Below, in pieces: positions 9,221 to 18,171 of a stretch of DNA of 64,000 nt. The stretch covers positions 1,426,001 through 1,490,000 of the forward strand of contig NZ_FQUX01000001.1 of the NCBI RefSeq assembly GCF_900129275.1. Reading direction: 5' to 3'. The position numbers were made by a program, and so were the translations under genes. How positions within the stretch are numbered: the first letter of the stretch is position 1; each line of letters opens with the position of its first letter. The stretch comes from Arenibacter palladensis. Lineage in GTDB: Bacteria; Bacteroidota; Bacteroidia; Flavobacteriales; Flavobacteriaceae. The notes beneath the pieces were generated by a model that ran no database searches, was not told the origin of the DNA, and saw only the letters and a list, made by a program, of their open reading frames with translations.

Positions 9221-10951
9221 ATGAAAAGAAGAATTTTTTTTGGCAATTTGGCCGCAGGTACGGGGTTGTTGGTTTTAAACCCCATTTATGCATCCCAAGG
9301 AAAAAAGCATTCTAAAAAAGTCAATAGTATAAATATAGAAGGTAGGACCTTAAAAGCAGATCTTGTAATAATCGGTGGCGGAACGGGTGGTTGCGCCACG
9401 GCCTTTGGGGCGCTTCGCAACGGTTTGACCGTAATAATGACCGAGGAAACAGATTGGATTGGCGGTCAATTAACGCAACAGGGCGTACCCCCTGATGAGC
9501 ATAAATGGATCAATGATTTTGGGGCTACCGCGTTATATAGGGAGTTTAGAAAAAAAGTTAGGGCCTATTATCGCAATAATTATCCAATAAAAGAACAGCA
9601 TGCCGATAACGAGAGGTTTAATCCTGGGAATGCCAGTGTTTCGGAAATTAGCCATGAGCCCAAAATTTCGTTACGGGTGTTGGAAACCATGTTCGACCCT
9701 TATATCAGTGCCGGTAAACTGGTCCTATTAAGGGAAACAGTGGCTTTGGACGCCTCTACCAAGGGGAACAAAGTGCAATCGGTAAGGGTTATAAACCTTT
9801 CCACAGGGGAGAAAAGGAATTTAGAGGCGCCTTTCTTTGCGGACGCAACAGAATTAGGCGATTTATTGCCCATGACAGGTACAGAGTATGTTACCGGTGC
9901 CGAAGCCAAATCCGATACAGGAGAACTACATGCGGCAGAAATAGCAGATCCTACAAATAATCAGGCCTTTACGGTCTGTTATGCCATGGACTATAGGCCC
10001 AATGAGGATTGGACTATAGACAAACCCGAGGAGTATGGGTTTTGGCGCGACTTTACCCCAGAAATGAAAATGCCTTGGGTGGGAAAATTACTCGAGCTCA
10101 ACTATTCCAACCCGCAAACCCTCTTGCCAAAGAATTTGGGTTTTGATCCTCGGGGAAATCATATGAAGGAGGTATTGAACCTGTGGATGTATCGCAGGAT
10201 ATTGGCCAAGGATAATTTTGAGGAAGGTTTTCTTACAGGAGATATCACCCTGGTCAACTATCCCCAAAACGATTATTTTTTAGGTAATATCGTCGATGTT
10301 AGCGACAGTGAATTGAAACATCATATCAATAGGGCCAAGCAATTAAGTCTGTCCCTGTTGTACTGGCTGCAAACCGAAGCACCTAGGCCAGATGGAGGTT
10401 GGGGCTGGCCAGGTATTAGACTGCGACCTGATGTAATGGGAACGAATGATGGATTGGCAAAATATCCCTATATACGGGAGGCTAGAAGAATTAAGCCTTT
10501 ATTCCGTATCACGGAACATCATGTGGGAAAAACCCAAAGAGCAAGTATTCAAGGCGTTTCGGAAGCTGAAGCCCGTGCCCATAATTTTGAGGATAGTGTG
10601 GGGATAGGATATTATCATATTGATCTGCATCCAAGTAGTGGAGGGGATAATTATATCGATTTTGCTTCCCTTCCATTTCAAATTCCGTTAGGAGCGCTAA
10701 TTCCACAACGGATGGGAAATATATTTCCCGTAAATAAAAATATTGGAACCACCCACCTTACCAACGGATGTTACAGACTGCACCCCGTGGAATGGAGTAT
10801 TGGTGAGACCATAGGGATGTTTGTGCCTTTTTTAATGGAAACGGGACGAAGCCCCCAAGAGGTTTACAAAGATCCTGCTGCGGTGCGGAAATTTCAAAGC
10901 CTCATTCGTAGTCAAGGAGTAGATACGCATTGGCCTTACGAAAAAATGTGA
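9221..10951 (+). CDS. Tat-exported FAD-dependent oxidoreductase (FAD_oxidored type)
   Basis: A 576-residue flavoprotein. The N-terminus MKRRIFFGNLAAGTGLLVLN looks like a twin-arginine signal, suggesting export of a folded, cofactor-loaded enzyme. The FAD-binding Rossmann motif is LVIIGGGTGGCATAFGA (Gly52-Gly57 region), followed by the E-ETDWIGGQLTQQGV stretch typical of the PF12831 FAD-oxidoreductase family. Members of this family occur in many Bacteroidota polysaccharide loci and are often loosely named xanthan lyase, but nothing here supports lyase activity. The natural substrate is unknown; oxidation of a sugar or uronate residue is possible. It is preceded by a terminator and about 200 bases that could hold its own promoter. 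Confidence 0.85.
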   Translation: MKRRIFFGNLAAGTGLLVLNPIYASQGKKHSKKVNSINIEGRTLKADLVIIGGGTGGCATAFGALRNGLTVIMTEETDWIGGQLTQQGVPPDEHKWINDFGATALYREFRKKVRAYYRNNYPIKEQHADNERFNPGNASVSEISHEPKISLRVLETMFDPYISAGKLVLLRETVALDASTKGNKVQSVRVINLSTGEKRNLEAPFFADATELGDLLPMTGTEYVTGAEAKSDTGELHAAEIADPTNNQAFTVCYAMDYRPNEDWTIDKPEEYGFWRDFTPEMKMPWVGKLLELNYSNPQTLLPKNLGFDPRGNHMKEVLNLWMYRRILAKDNFEEGFLTGDITLVNYPQNDYFLGNIVDVSDSELKHHINRAKQLSLSLLYWLQTEAPRPDGGWGWPGIRLRPDVMGTNDGLAKYPYIREARRIKPLFRITEHHVGKTQRASIQGVSEAEARAHNFEDSVGIGYYHIDLHPSSGGDNYIDFASLPFQIPLGALIPQRMGNIFPVNKNIGTTHLTNGCYRLHPVEWSIGETIGMFVPFLMETGRSPQEVYKDPAAVRKFQSLIRSQGVDTHWPYEKM

Positions 10952-11069
10952 TTGAAATGAGAGAGGTTTGCGTATCTAATTTTCGAGCATGACAGGATTT
11001 TGTTTTTTTGTTGGACAATAACGCGGAAACCTAGTAAGATATTAATAACAGGGGAGGCTTTTTTTATTC

Positions 11070-12407
11070 TCATTGCTTAAACTGGGTCACATGATCGCTC
11101 AGGTCAAAAACGGTCGCGCCATCCAATTTGCTTTCTATAATGCTACTTCCTGCCGCACTCCGATAGCCGCCGCCACAGTGCACTATAATAGGTTTGTTGG
11201 ACGGGATTTTGGCTGCTGTTTTCCGCAATTCGTTTAATGGAATGGTCATTGCGCTTCCAAAGATTTTACCTTCGGCAACCTCGCTCTCGTTGCGAATGTC
11301 AACAATGGTATATTGCTCGGGATTTTTTTTAAAATCCAAAAGATCCAATTGGGGTGTTTTAATCAGGTTTTCTTTGGGAAGGGTCAATACCATATGCAGT
11401 TGCTTTTCATATCCAATTTTTGCCACTCGTTGCAAGACTGTTTCCAAATCATTTGGGGCGTCTATGACCAAGCTGAATTTTTCCTCCGGTTTAATGATGG
11501 CACCCAACCAAGTTTCAAAGGGGGCCTCTTTAGAGGTTGCCTGAATGTTTATACTTCCTTTTAAGTGTCCTTTTTTAGAAGCGGATTCCTGCCGTACATC
11601 CACTATCAATCCTTCAACGGAGGTATTCAGTTTAAAGGGTACTTCAGCAATAGCAGTACGAAGCATTGCCGCGCCCTGTCTGTTCACGTCCACGTTGTAT
11701 CCAAAATAAGAAGGAATAAAGGGCTGGCTATCCAGCAACTCGTTTATAAATTGTTCTTGTGTCTGTTTCTTAAATGCCCAATTGTCCCTACGCTCATTCC
11801 CCAAAGTGCTGCTGCTGGCGTCGGTTTGACTCTTTCCACATAGCGAACCGGCACCATGGGCAGGGTAAATGATAGCCTCATCGGGCAAATTTTTGAACTT
11901 CTGCTGTACGGTATGATACATTGACTCAGCCATTTCTTGGCGTTTGGACCTCATATTACCGGCTTTTTCATGAAGGTCAGGTCGACCTACATCGCCAATA
12001 AGCAAGGTGTCGCCTGTAAACAATATGGTCTCCTTTCCTTCTCTTGCAACTATGGTAATACTGTCTGGGGAATGGCCGGGGGTGTTGATGGCACTAAGGG
12101 TTATTTGTCCAATTTTAATGGTGTTCCCTTCATCAAAGGATTTATGTGGATAATCCGCTCCCAATTTTTTACTGTTGTAGATGGTTGCACCGGTTTCTTG
12201 GTGAATTTGCCAATGCGAACTTACAAAGTCTGCATGTGGATGGGTTTCAATGACCGCAATGATCTTGGCTTTATTGGTCTTGGCGAAAGCATAATACTGC
12301 ATAGGATTGCGTTCAGGGTCAATGATTGCCATTTCCCCATCACTGATTAGGGCATAGGAATAATGTGCTAAGGGTTTGCATTCAAACTGTTTAACTTTCA
12401 TAGTCAA
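11070..12407 (-). CDS. Metallo-beta-lactamase-fold hydrolase with two rhodanese domains
   Basis: Cytoplasmic protein of 445 residues. Residues about 1-235 are an MBL-fold domain of the persulfide dioxygenase/glyoxalase II type (metal motif THPHAD, His56/His58/Asp60; TPGHS; FTGDTL). About 255-345 is a degenerate rhodanese lacking the active-site Cys, and about 350-445 is an active-looking rhodanese with IVHCGGGYRSA (Cys411). The family oxidises or transfers sulfane sulfur (ETHE1/Blh-like). It opposes the sulfatase block and sits between the two carbohydrate blocks. A role in handling sulfur from sulfated glycans is speculation, because sulfatases release sulfate rather than persulfide. A second ATG lies two codons downstream of the chosen start. 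Confidence 0.9.
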   Translation of the reverse strand: MTMKVKQFECKPLAHYSYALISDGEMAIIDPERNPMQYYAFAKTNKAKIIAVIETHPHADFVSSHWQIHQETGATIYNSKKLGADYPHKSFDEGNTIKIGQITLSAINTPGHSPDSITIVAREGKETILFTGDTLLIGDVGRPDLHEKAGNMRSKRQEMAESMYHTVQQKFKNLPDEAIIYPAHGAGSLCGKSQTDASSSTLGNERRDNWAFKKQTQEQFINELLDSQPFIPSYFGYNVDVNRQGAAMLRTAIAEVPFKLNTSVEGLIVDVRQESASKKGHLKGSINIQATSKEAPFETWLGAIIKPEEKFSLVIDAPNDLETVLQRVAKIGYEKQLHMVLTLPKENLIKTPQLDLLDFKKNPEQYTIVDIRNESEVAEGKIFGSAMTIPLNELRKTAAKIPSNKPIIVHCGGGYRSAAGSSIIESKLDGATVFDLSDHVTQFKQ

Positions 12408-12771
12408 TTTTGTTTAAAGGAATAACAAGACAATATGTAAAAAAATATTTGGCTACACGGGCTCTATCAATATAAGTATTGCGTCTAAAGGAAAAAATGT
12501 GTGAGCTAATTTAAGTTGAAGTCAAAATTAAGAGGGAACAGGATTGACTCGTACGCTGGGCTGGCTCTTTGGGCCTTAAGGAGAGTTATTGCAAGAAAAA
12601 CCTCTAACGCCAATTTCATAGTATTGTTAAACCAAGAAATTTATGGAATAACTTTTTGTTTCCCATTGAAGATTTTGAAGTAATCCAAAAAGTGACTAAA
12701 CACAACTTTAATAATAATGAAAATAGAATAGTCAAAAATGCCTCTAAACAGCGGGACAAAATTAAATGACT
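12408..12771. other. Gene-free gap between two - strand genes
   Basis: 364 bases without a supported gene. The right side lies downstream of the ECF sigma gene and the left side upstream of the MBL-rhodanese gene, so the MBL promoter should lie near 12410-12450. A locally GC-richer patch around 12540-12600 has no recognisable coding content. Confidence 0.4.
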
Positions 12772-13371
12772 TTATCTTAAGGACGTCTGTCTATTTTGTT
12801 TATTGAAATTAAAAAGTAAAAAAAGAACGGCTTCCATTTTTGTGCCCAGTTTTTCGGTTAGAATTTTAAAGGCCCGTGTAATATGACCTTCTACGGTTTT
12901 AACGGAGATATTAAGGTATTCGGAGATTTCAGTATGGGTAAGGCCTTCTTTTTTGTTCATTAAAAATATTTCCTTGCATTTGGAGGGTAAATTTTCGATC
13001 TCGATATTCATCAATTTAATTAAACTTTCCAATTCTTCCGGTTCTATGTCGACTACCAAATCAATTGCCTCAAAATATTTTTTCTCCAGATATATTACAG
13101 GTTTATTCTTGCGATACTGATTGATAAACTCATTATAGACCGATTTATATAAATAACTCTTGATGGATAAGTCTGGATTAATTTTTTTTCTCTTAACCCA
13201 TACCTTAACAAAAACGTTTTGAACAATATCTTCTGCCATACTATGGTCATGGCATAAGGATTGGACATAAGCACACAAATTCTGATAATAAGAATCCATC
13301 AATAGATCATAGGCTTTTGGGTCCCCTGAAATTAATCTTTGAGCCAAAAACAAGTTTTTATGATTTTTCAT
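12772..13371 (-). CDS. ECF-type RNA polymerase sigma factor (Bacteroidota SusC-linked family)
   Basis: A 199-residue sigma-70 family factor with region 2 at about residues 24-90 (YDLLMDSYYQNLCAYV, SMAEDIVQNVFVKVW) and region 4 at about 120-175 (LTHTEISEYLNISVKTVEGH, a helix-turn-helix). Families of this type read a signal passed from a SusC N-terminal STN domain through a FecR anti-sigma factor and switch on the transport operon. The anti-sigma gene starts 119 bases away on the opposite strand and is followed by a SusC with an STN domain, so this factor most likely controls block B. The divergent arrangement differs from the more common sigma/anti-sigma tandem. Confidence 0.95.
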   Translation of the reverse strand: MKNHKNLFLAQRLISGDPKAYDLLMDSYYQNLCAYVQSLCHDHSMAEDIVQNVFVKVWVKRKKINPDLSIKSYLYKSVYNEFINQYRKNKPVIYLEKKYFEAIDLVVDIEPEELESLIKLMNIEIENLPSKCKEIFLMNKKEGLTHTEISEYLNISVKTVEGHITRAFKILTEKLGTKMEAVLFLLFNFNKQNRQTSLR

Positions 13372-13490
13372 TGAAATAGGTGATTCTTAATATTAGTTAA
13401 CAATAATAGTGAATATCTAAAAAAAATCATAAAAAAATAAAGGGGTATTAAAATTTTAAACGTATTAGGTGTATAAGTGTTGAAATTCAA

Positions 13491-14654
13491 ATGGCCGAAA
13501 TAGAAAAAATAATTGTTAAGTTTTTAAATAAAGAAGCAAATCATTCCGAGTTGGAAAAATTGGAAGATTTACTTAAGAATGAGGGGGACAAGCAAGTCTT
13601 CATTAGTTATGTTAAAACACAATACCTAAGTACACTTTCCATGACAGAATACGATGTTAATAAGGCCAAGAAATCTATTAAAGCTAAACTCAAAAAAGAC
13701 AAGTGCACTAAAAGGGCTAACCTATATAAAAGAATGGGAGTAGCTGCCTCAATAATGTTGGTGTTGGGAATGACATTTTATCTGTTGTATAACACCAAAG
13801 CGGTAAACACGCCTGAACCTGAAAAACAACCTAATTTAATTGTAGCAGGTACAGACAAGGCCATTCTAACCCTCGAAAATGGAGATGAGGTGGCTTTGGA
13901 AAAAGGAAAAAAATTTCAAACAGGGAAAGCTAGCAGTAATGGGGAGGAATTGGTATATGTTTATAAAGAGCAAAATGAAGCCGCTGTAAAGGAGCAGTTA
14001 TATAATTATTTGACTATTCCTAGAGGAGGTCAATTCTTTGTCCAATTATCAGATGGTACGGAGGTGTGGTTAAATTCTGAAACCAAATTAAAATATCCAG
14101 TAGCATTTAAGGACGGTCATACCCGCAAGGTAGAATTAATCTACGGAGAGGCATATTTTAAGGTGTCGCCAAGCACAGCTCACAAGGGGGCAGCATTTCA
14201 TGTGCTTACAAAATCCCAAGAAATAGATGTGTTGGGTACTGAATTTAATATTAGGGCCTATAATAATGACCAGATAATGGCCACTACCTTGGTAGAGGGA
14301 AAAATTAGAATTCAAAATGGAGGAGTTAGTAAAACCATGTTGCCCAATCAACAGGCAAGAATTGGTAATGAAAGTGATAAAATAGATATTCAGGAAATAG
14401 ATGTGACCCAAGAAATATCATGGGTAAAAGGTTTGTTTTCCTTTAATGAAAAACCCTTGGAGGAAATAATGACGGTCCTGTCAAGATGGTATGATACCGA
14501 GGTTATTTTTGAGAATGCCAAACAAAAAAGGTTTGTATTTACCGGAATATTGGAAAGAACCGAGGAGGTAGAAGATATATTAAAGTTTATTGAGGCCACT
14601 AGCGAAGGTCAATTAACCTTCAAAATCAGCGATAAAACAATAATTATTAAATAA
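13491..14654 (+). CDS. FecR-family anti-sigma factor
   Basis: Inner-membrane anti-sigma factor of 387 residues. It has a cytoplasmic N-terminal part (1-80) that should bind the divergent sigma factor, one transmembrane helix at about 83-100 (VAASIMLVLGMTFYLLY) and a periplasmic FecR domain (LTIPRGGQFFVQLSDGTEVW, then FHVLTKSQEIDVLGTEFNI). A C-terminal DUF4974-type region (SFNEKPLEEIMTVLSRWYDT) ends the protein. The family senses occupancy of the partner SusC through its STN domain. Start at 13491; a terminator-like hairpin separates it from susC downstream. Confidence 0.95.
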   Translation: MAEIEKIIVKFLNKEANHSELEKLEDLLKNEGDKQVFISYVKTQYLSTLSMTEYDVNKAKKSIKAKLKKDKCTKRANLYKRMGVAASIMLVLGMTFYLLYNTKAVNTPEPEKQPNLIVAGTDKAILTLENGDEVALEKGKKFQTGKASSNGEELVYVYKEQNEAAVKEQLYNYLTIPRGGQFFVQLSDGTEVWLNSETKLKYPVAFKDGHTRKVELIYGEAYFKVSPSTAHKGAAFHVLTKSQEIDVLGTEFNIRAYNNDQIMATTLVEGKIRIQNGGVSKTMLPNQQARIGNESDKIDIQEIDVTQEISWVKGLFSFNEKPLEEIMTVLSRWYDTEVIFENAKQKRFVFTGILERTEEVEDILKFIEATSEGQLTFKISDKTIIIK

Positions 14655-14660
14655 AAAAGG

Positions 14661-14695
14661 AAAAGGCTAGCACCTTCCACAGCAATAGCCTTTTT
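14661..14695 (+). terminator. Hairpin terminator between fecR and susC
   Basis: aaaaggcta (14661-14669) pairs with tagcctttt (14686-14694), followed by T. It suggests that the anti-sigma gene is transcribed apart from the susC operon, which would have its own promoter just upstream of 14743. Confidence 0.7.
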
Positions 14696-14742
14696 CCCAG
14701 TAGATCAATTAAAACAATGTTTAACTAAACCATTACAAATTT

Positions 14743-17700
14743 ATGAAAATTAAATTAATCAACCGACCACCTTGTCCATTGGGCAAAGTTCTTTTACACT
14801 TTTTTATGAAATCCATTATTTTCCTGTTTTGTTCGATTTCATTTGCGCTCGCTCCCCTTAATGGTGAGGCCCAAGATGCTGAGATTATCATTGATACCGA
14901 TATGTCCCTGACAATAAGACAAGCCTTTCGCCTAATCAATAAACAAACCGATTATAAGTTTATTTATCGGCATGACCTGATTAAAACCGCCCCAAATATC
15001 GACCTCAAAAAAGGAGTGATTAAAGCCGGGGAGCTGCTTGATAAATGCTTATCTCCTATAAGTTTTACGTATAATTTCACGGAAGGTGGCACTATTGTCG
15101 TGAAGAAAAAGCTCATAGAATCAGTTGATAGCGGTCAAGCAGTATTGGTGAATCAAAATGTGCAATATCAAGTAAGCGGTACCATTACAGATTTGGATGG
15201 TGTTCCTTTACCGGGAGCAAATATTCTTGAAAAGGGAACGACCAATGGAACTCAAGCTGATTTTGATGGGAATTTTTCAATATCTGTAGAAGACGAAAAC
15301 TCGGTATTGGTAATTTCTTACGTTGGTTTTGCTACAAAAGAAGTGAGCCTAAATGGACAGACTAATTTTAACATTATATTGGAGGAAAGCGCTGCCGATT
15401 TGGATGAGGTAGTTGTAGTTGGGTATGGTACTCAAGAAAAAGTAAATGTTGCCGGTGCTGTGGCGCAAATTAATGGAAAGGCATTACAAGACAGGCCGGT
15501 TACCAATGTTTCCGAAGCATTGCAAGGCCAAATTCCTGGAGTAACTGTTCAGCCTACATCTGGGCAGCCGGGGGCCGGATTTAATATTACAATCAGAGGT
15601 GCGTCATCTTTAAATGGTGATGGTGCCTTGGTTATTGTCGATGGTATTCCTGGAGTTTTAAACAATATTAATCCCAATGACATTGAAACCATTTCAATAC
15701 TAAAAGATGGTGCATCTGCATCTATTTATGGGTCACGTGCTTCAGAAGGTGTAATTCTTGTAACCACCAAAAAAGGATATAAAAATCAGGCATTGACTGT
15801 ACAATATAATGTGAATGCAAGTATCAAAAAGCCCACTATTGTACCGGAACAAATGTCTCCATTGGAATCGGCCACCTTTGGAAATTTTGCTACTGCGAAC
15901 GCAGGTCAGGGAGCTTTATACCCACAATATGTTTTGGATGCACTGGCAGATCCCAACGTAACCGCAGTACCCAATCAGAACAATGCCAGGGACTTCTTTT
16001 TTACAGGTGATTTTGATTGGGTAGATTATTTTTATGATCAATCCTTCCAACAATCCCATGAGTTATCTATCCGTGGAGGTGGAGAAAGAAATACGTACCG
16101 AATGTCCGTTTCATGGCTGGATCAAAACGGTTATTTCTCAAAGTATGGCCCCGATAGCTTTGACCGTTATAGTATAAGAGCGAATCTGACCAACGATTTA
16201 ATTCCCGAAAAACTGATTTTGACCACCAATCTTAGTTTTACCAGTACCGATCAATTGCAATCATCTCTTTTTGAGACACTTATTGAAAGTGTTTTTGATA
16301 ATGGAAGGAATCAGGAATTATTTGATCCAAATGGAAACTACTCCCGTTATAGATTCCAGCAGAATACGTTGCAATTGTTGAGAGAAGCGGGATTTGATGA
16401 AAACATTGACAATAGGTTTGAAGGTAGAATTGGACTTAACTGGAATGTTACCGAAGATTTCACCCTTGAAGGATTGGTCGGGTATAATGTGGGTTGGGCC
16501 AAAGGAACATTATTCGGTCGCGGATATTTTAAAAATGATACGGACGGAGAAATTGTAGATCCGGGGGGGGTGCCTAGGTGGGTGAATCAGCCTAATAGGG
16601 TTATTTTAAACAATACCTATAACAGGTTCTATAACACACAGTTGATTGTCAGATATACCAAATCGGTCGGTGAGCACGCCTTTAATATTATGGCGGGGAC
16701 CTCTGTTGAGGAAAATTATTCTGAAAACACTTCCACACAACGGTTCAATATCCTTGGTAATGAATTGCCTGCTCTGAGTTTAGGGGATCAAGAAACTTCC
16801 ACAAATTCATGGAGTGCAGGGGAGTGGGGACTATTGTCTTACTTCGGGAGGTTCAATTATAATTTTTATAACCGATATATTTTTGAGGCTACGTTCAGAA
16901 GGGATGGCTCTTCCAGATTCTCCGATCTTAACAAATGGGGTCTATTTCCATCGACGTTATTGGCATGGAGGCTAAGCAATGAACCTTTTATGCAATCACA
17001 ACAAATATTTTCAAATATCAAAATACGTGCTTCTTATGGAGAAACAGGAAACCAATCTGGGATAGGGCTCTACGATCATATCCCCGTGTACAATATTTCA
17101 AATGGTGGTATTCCCTTCCTTGGAGGTTTGGGACAGCAGGCATGGAATCCAAGATTACCTTCCGAGCAAAGGAGTTGGGAAACGGTAAAATCTACCAATA
17201 TTGGAATAGACCTGGGATTTCTTGACCACAGGTTGACGGCCGAATTTGACTACTACGTGAAGAAAAACGAAGATATGCTCATACCCATAGAAATACCGTC
17301 CATAATTGGTATTTCGGTTCCCACCAGTAACAATGGTCAATTGGAAACCAAGGGATATGAATTTTTGGTTAATTGGAAAGATAATGTTAATAGTATTGGT
17401 CTAAACTATAATATTGGGTTTAATTTTTCCGATCAAAAAGATGAGATTACCAGTTTAGATCAAGAATTTGCAAACCTTTCCTCTGGGATAAGAAATATTC
17501 AGGGGTATCCCGTAAATGCCATTTTTGCATACCGGACTGATGGACTCTTTCAAACACAGGAAGAAGTGAACAATAGTGCCACGTTAAACTCTAATGTGGC
17601 GCCTGGGGATATAAAATATGTAGATATTGATGAGGATGGCACCATCAGTCAGCCAAATGATGTTGAATATATTGGTTCATTAACACCGCGTAAGCTATAT

Positions 17701-18156
17701 AACATTAATTTGGGAGCAGAGTGGAAAGGTTTTGATTTTGCTCTTTTCTTTCAGGGGGTAGGTAAAAGAAATTATTATTTAAACGTCGATGCCGTTGGTC
17801 CATTTATAAATCCCTGGGATAACTGGGCCTTTGCAGAATTACACGATTACTGGACACCTGATAATACGGAGGCACGTTTTCCTAGGCCCTATGCAGGAAA
17901 TCTTAATTTTCAGTTTTCAGACTATTGGGTACAGGATGCTTCCTATATAAGGTTAAAAAACCTCCAGTTTGGATATTCGCTGTCTCCACAGGTATTAAAC
18001 AAGATTGGGTTTAGTAATGCTCGAATCTACTTTAGTGGAGAAAATCTATGGGAAAAAACAGATTTAATTTTGTTTGATCCAGAAGTTTCCAATCAGGCCG
18101 GTAGATCTTATCCTTTGAACAGGAGTTATTCTTTAGGCCTGAACTTTACATTTTAA
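14743..18156 (+). CDS. SusC-like TonB-dependent receptor with STN domain
   Basis: Complete 1137-residue outer-membrane glycan transporter. The N-terminus has about 20 extra residues before a hydrophobic signal (MKSIIFLFCSISFALAPLNG), common in STN-bearing SusC proteins. Domains are STN about 45-122, carboxypeptidase-regulatory-like about 142-215 (VSGTITDLDGVPLPGA), the DEVVVVGYGTQEK linker, plug about 235-340 (VDGIPGVLNNINPNDIETIS) and a barrel ending in GLNFTF. The STN domain links it to the adjacent FecR/ECF pair. The regulatory-like domain is very close to that of the block A SusC (both contain KGTTNGTQADFDG), while the barrels diverge, suggesting different ligands. Confidence 0.97.
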   Translation: MKIKLINRPPCPLGKVLLHFFMKSIIFLFCSISFALAPLNGEAQDAEIIIDTDMSLTIRQAFRLINKQTDYKFIYRHDLIKTAPNIDLKKGVIKAGELLDKCLSPISFTYNFTEGGTIVVKKKLIESVDSGQAVLVNQNVQYQVSGTITDLDGVPLPGANILEKGTTNGTQADFDGNFSISVEDENSVLVISYVGFATKEVSLNGQTNFNIILEESAADLDEVVVVGYGTQEKVNVAGAVAQINGKALQDRPVTNVSEALQGQIPGVTVQPTSGQPGAGFNITIRGASSLNGDGALVIVDGIPGVLNNINPNDIETISILKDGASASIYGSRASEGVILVTTKKGYKNQALTVQYNVNASIKKPTIVPEQMSPLESATFGNFATANAGQGALYPQYVLDALADPNVTAVPNQNNARDFFFTGDFDWVDYFYDQSFQQSHELSIRGGGERNTYRMSVSWLDQNGYFSKYGPDSFDRYSIRANLTNDLIPEKLILTTNLSFTSTDQLQSSLFETLIESVFDNGRNQELFDPNGNYSRYRFQQNTLQLLREAGFDENIDNRFEGRIGLNWNVTEDFTLEGLVGYNVGWAKGTLFGRGYFKNDTDGEIVDPGGVPRWVNQPNRVILNNTYNRFYNTQLIVRYTKSVGEHAFNIMAGTSVEENYSENTSTQRFNILGNELPALSLGDQETSTNSWSAGEWGLLSYFGRFNYNFYNRYIFEATFRRDGSSRFSDLNKWGLFPSTLLAWRLSNEPFMQSQQIFSNIKIRASYGETGNQSGIGLYDHIPVYNISNGGIPFLGGLGQQAWNPRLPSEQRSWETVKSTNIGIDLGFLDHRLTAEFDYYVKKNEDMLIPIEIPSIIGISVPTSNNGQLETKGYEFLVNWKDNVNSIGLNYNIGFNFSDQKDEITSLDQEFANLSSGIRNIQGYPVNAIFAYRTDGLFQTQEEVNNSATLNSNVAPGDIKYVDIDEDGTISQPNDVEYIGSLTPRKLYNINLGAEWKGFDFALFFQGVGKRNYYLNVDAVGPFINPWDNWAFAELHDYWTPDNTEARFPRPYAGNLNFQFSDYWVQDASYIRLKNLQFGYSLSPQVLNKIGFSNARIYFSGENLWEKTDLILFDPEVSNQAGRSYPLNRSYSLGLNFTF

Positions 18157-18171
18157 TATAAAACAAACAAC

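Noticed and set aside
9221..10951. Xanthan lyase
   Set aside because: The protein has a Rossmann FAD motif and no lyase fold or catalytic features.
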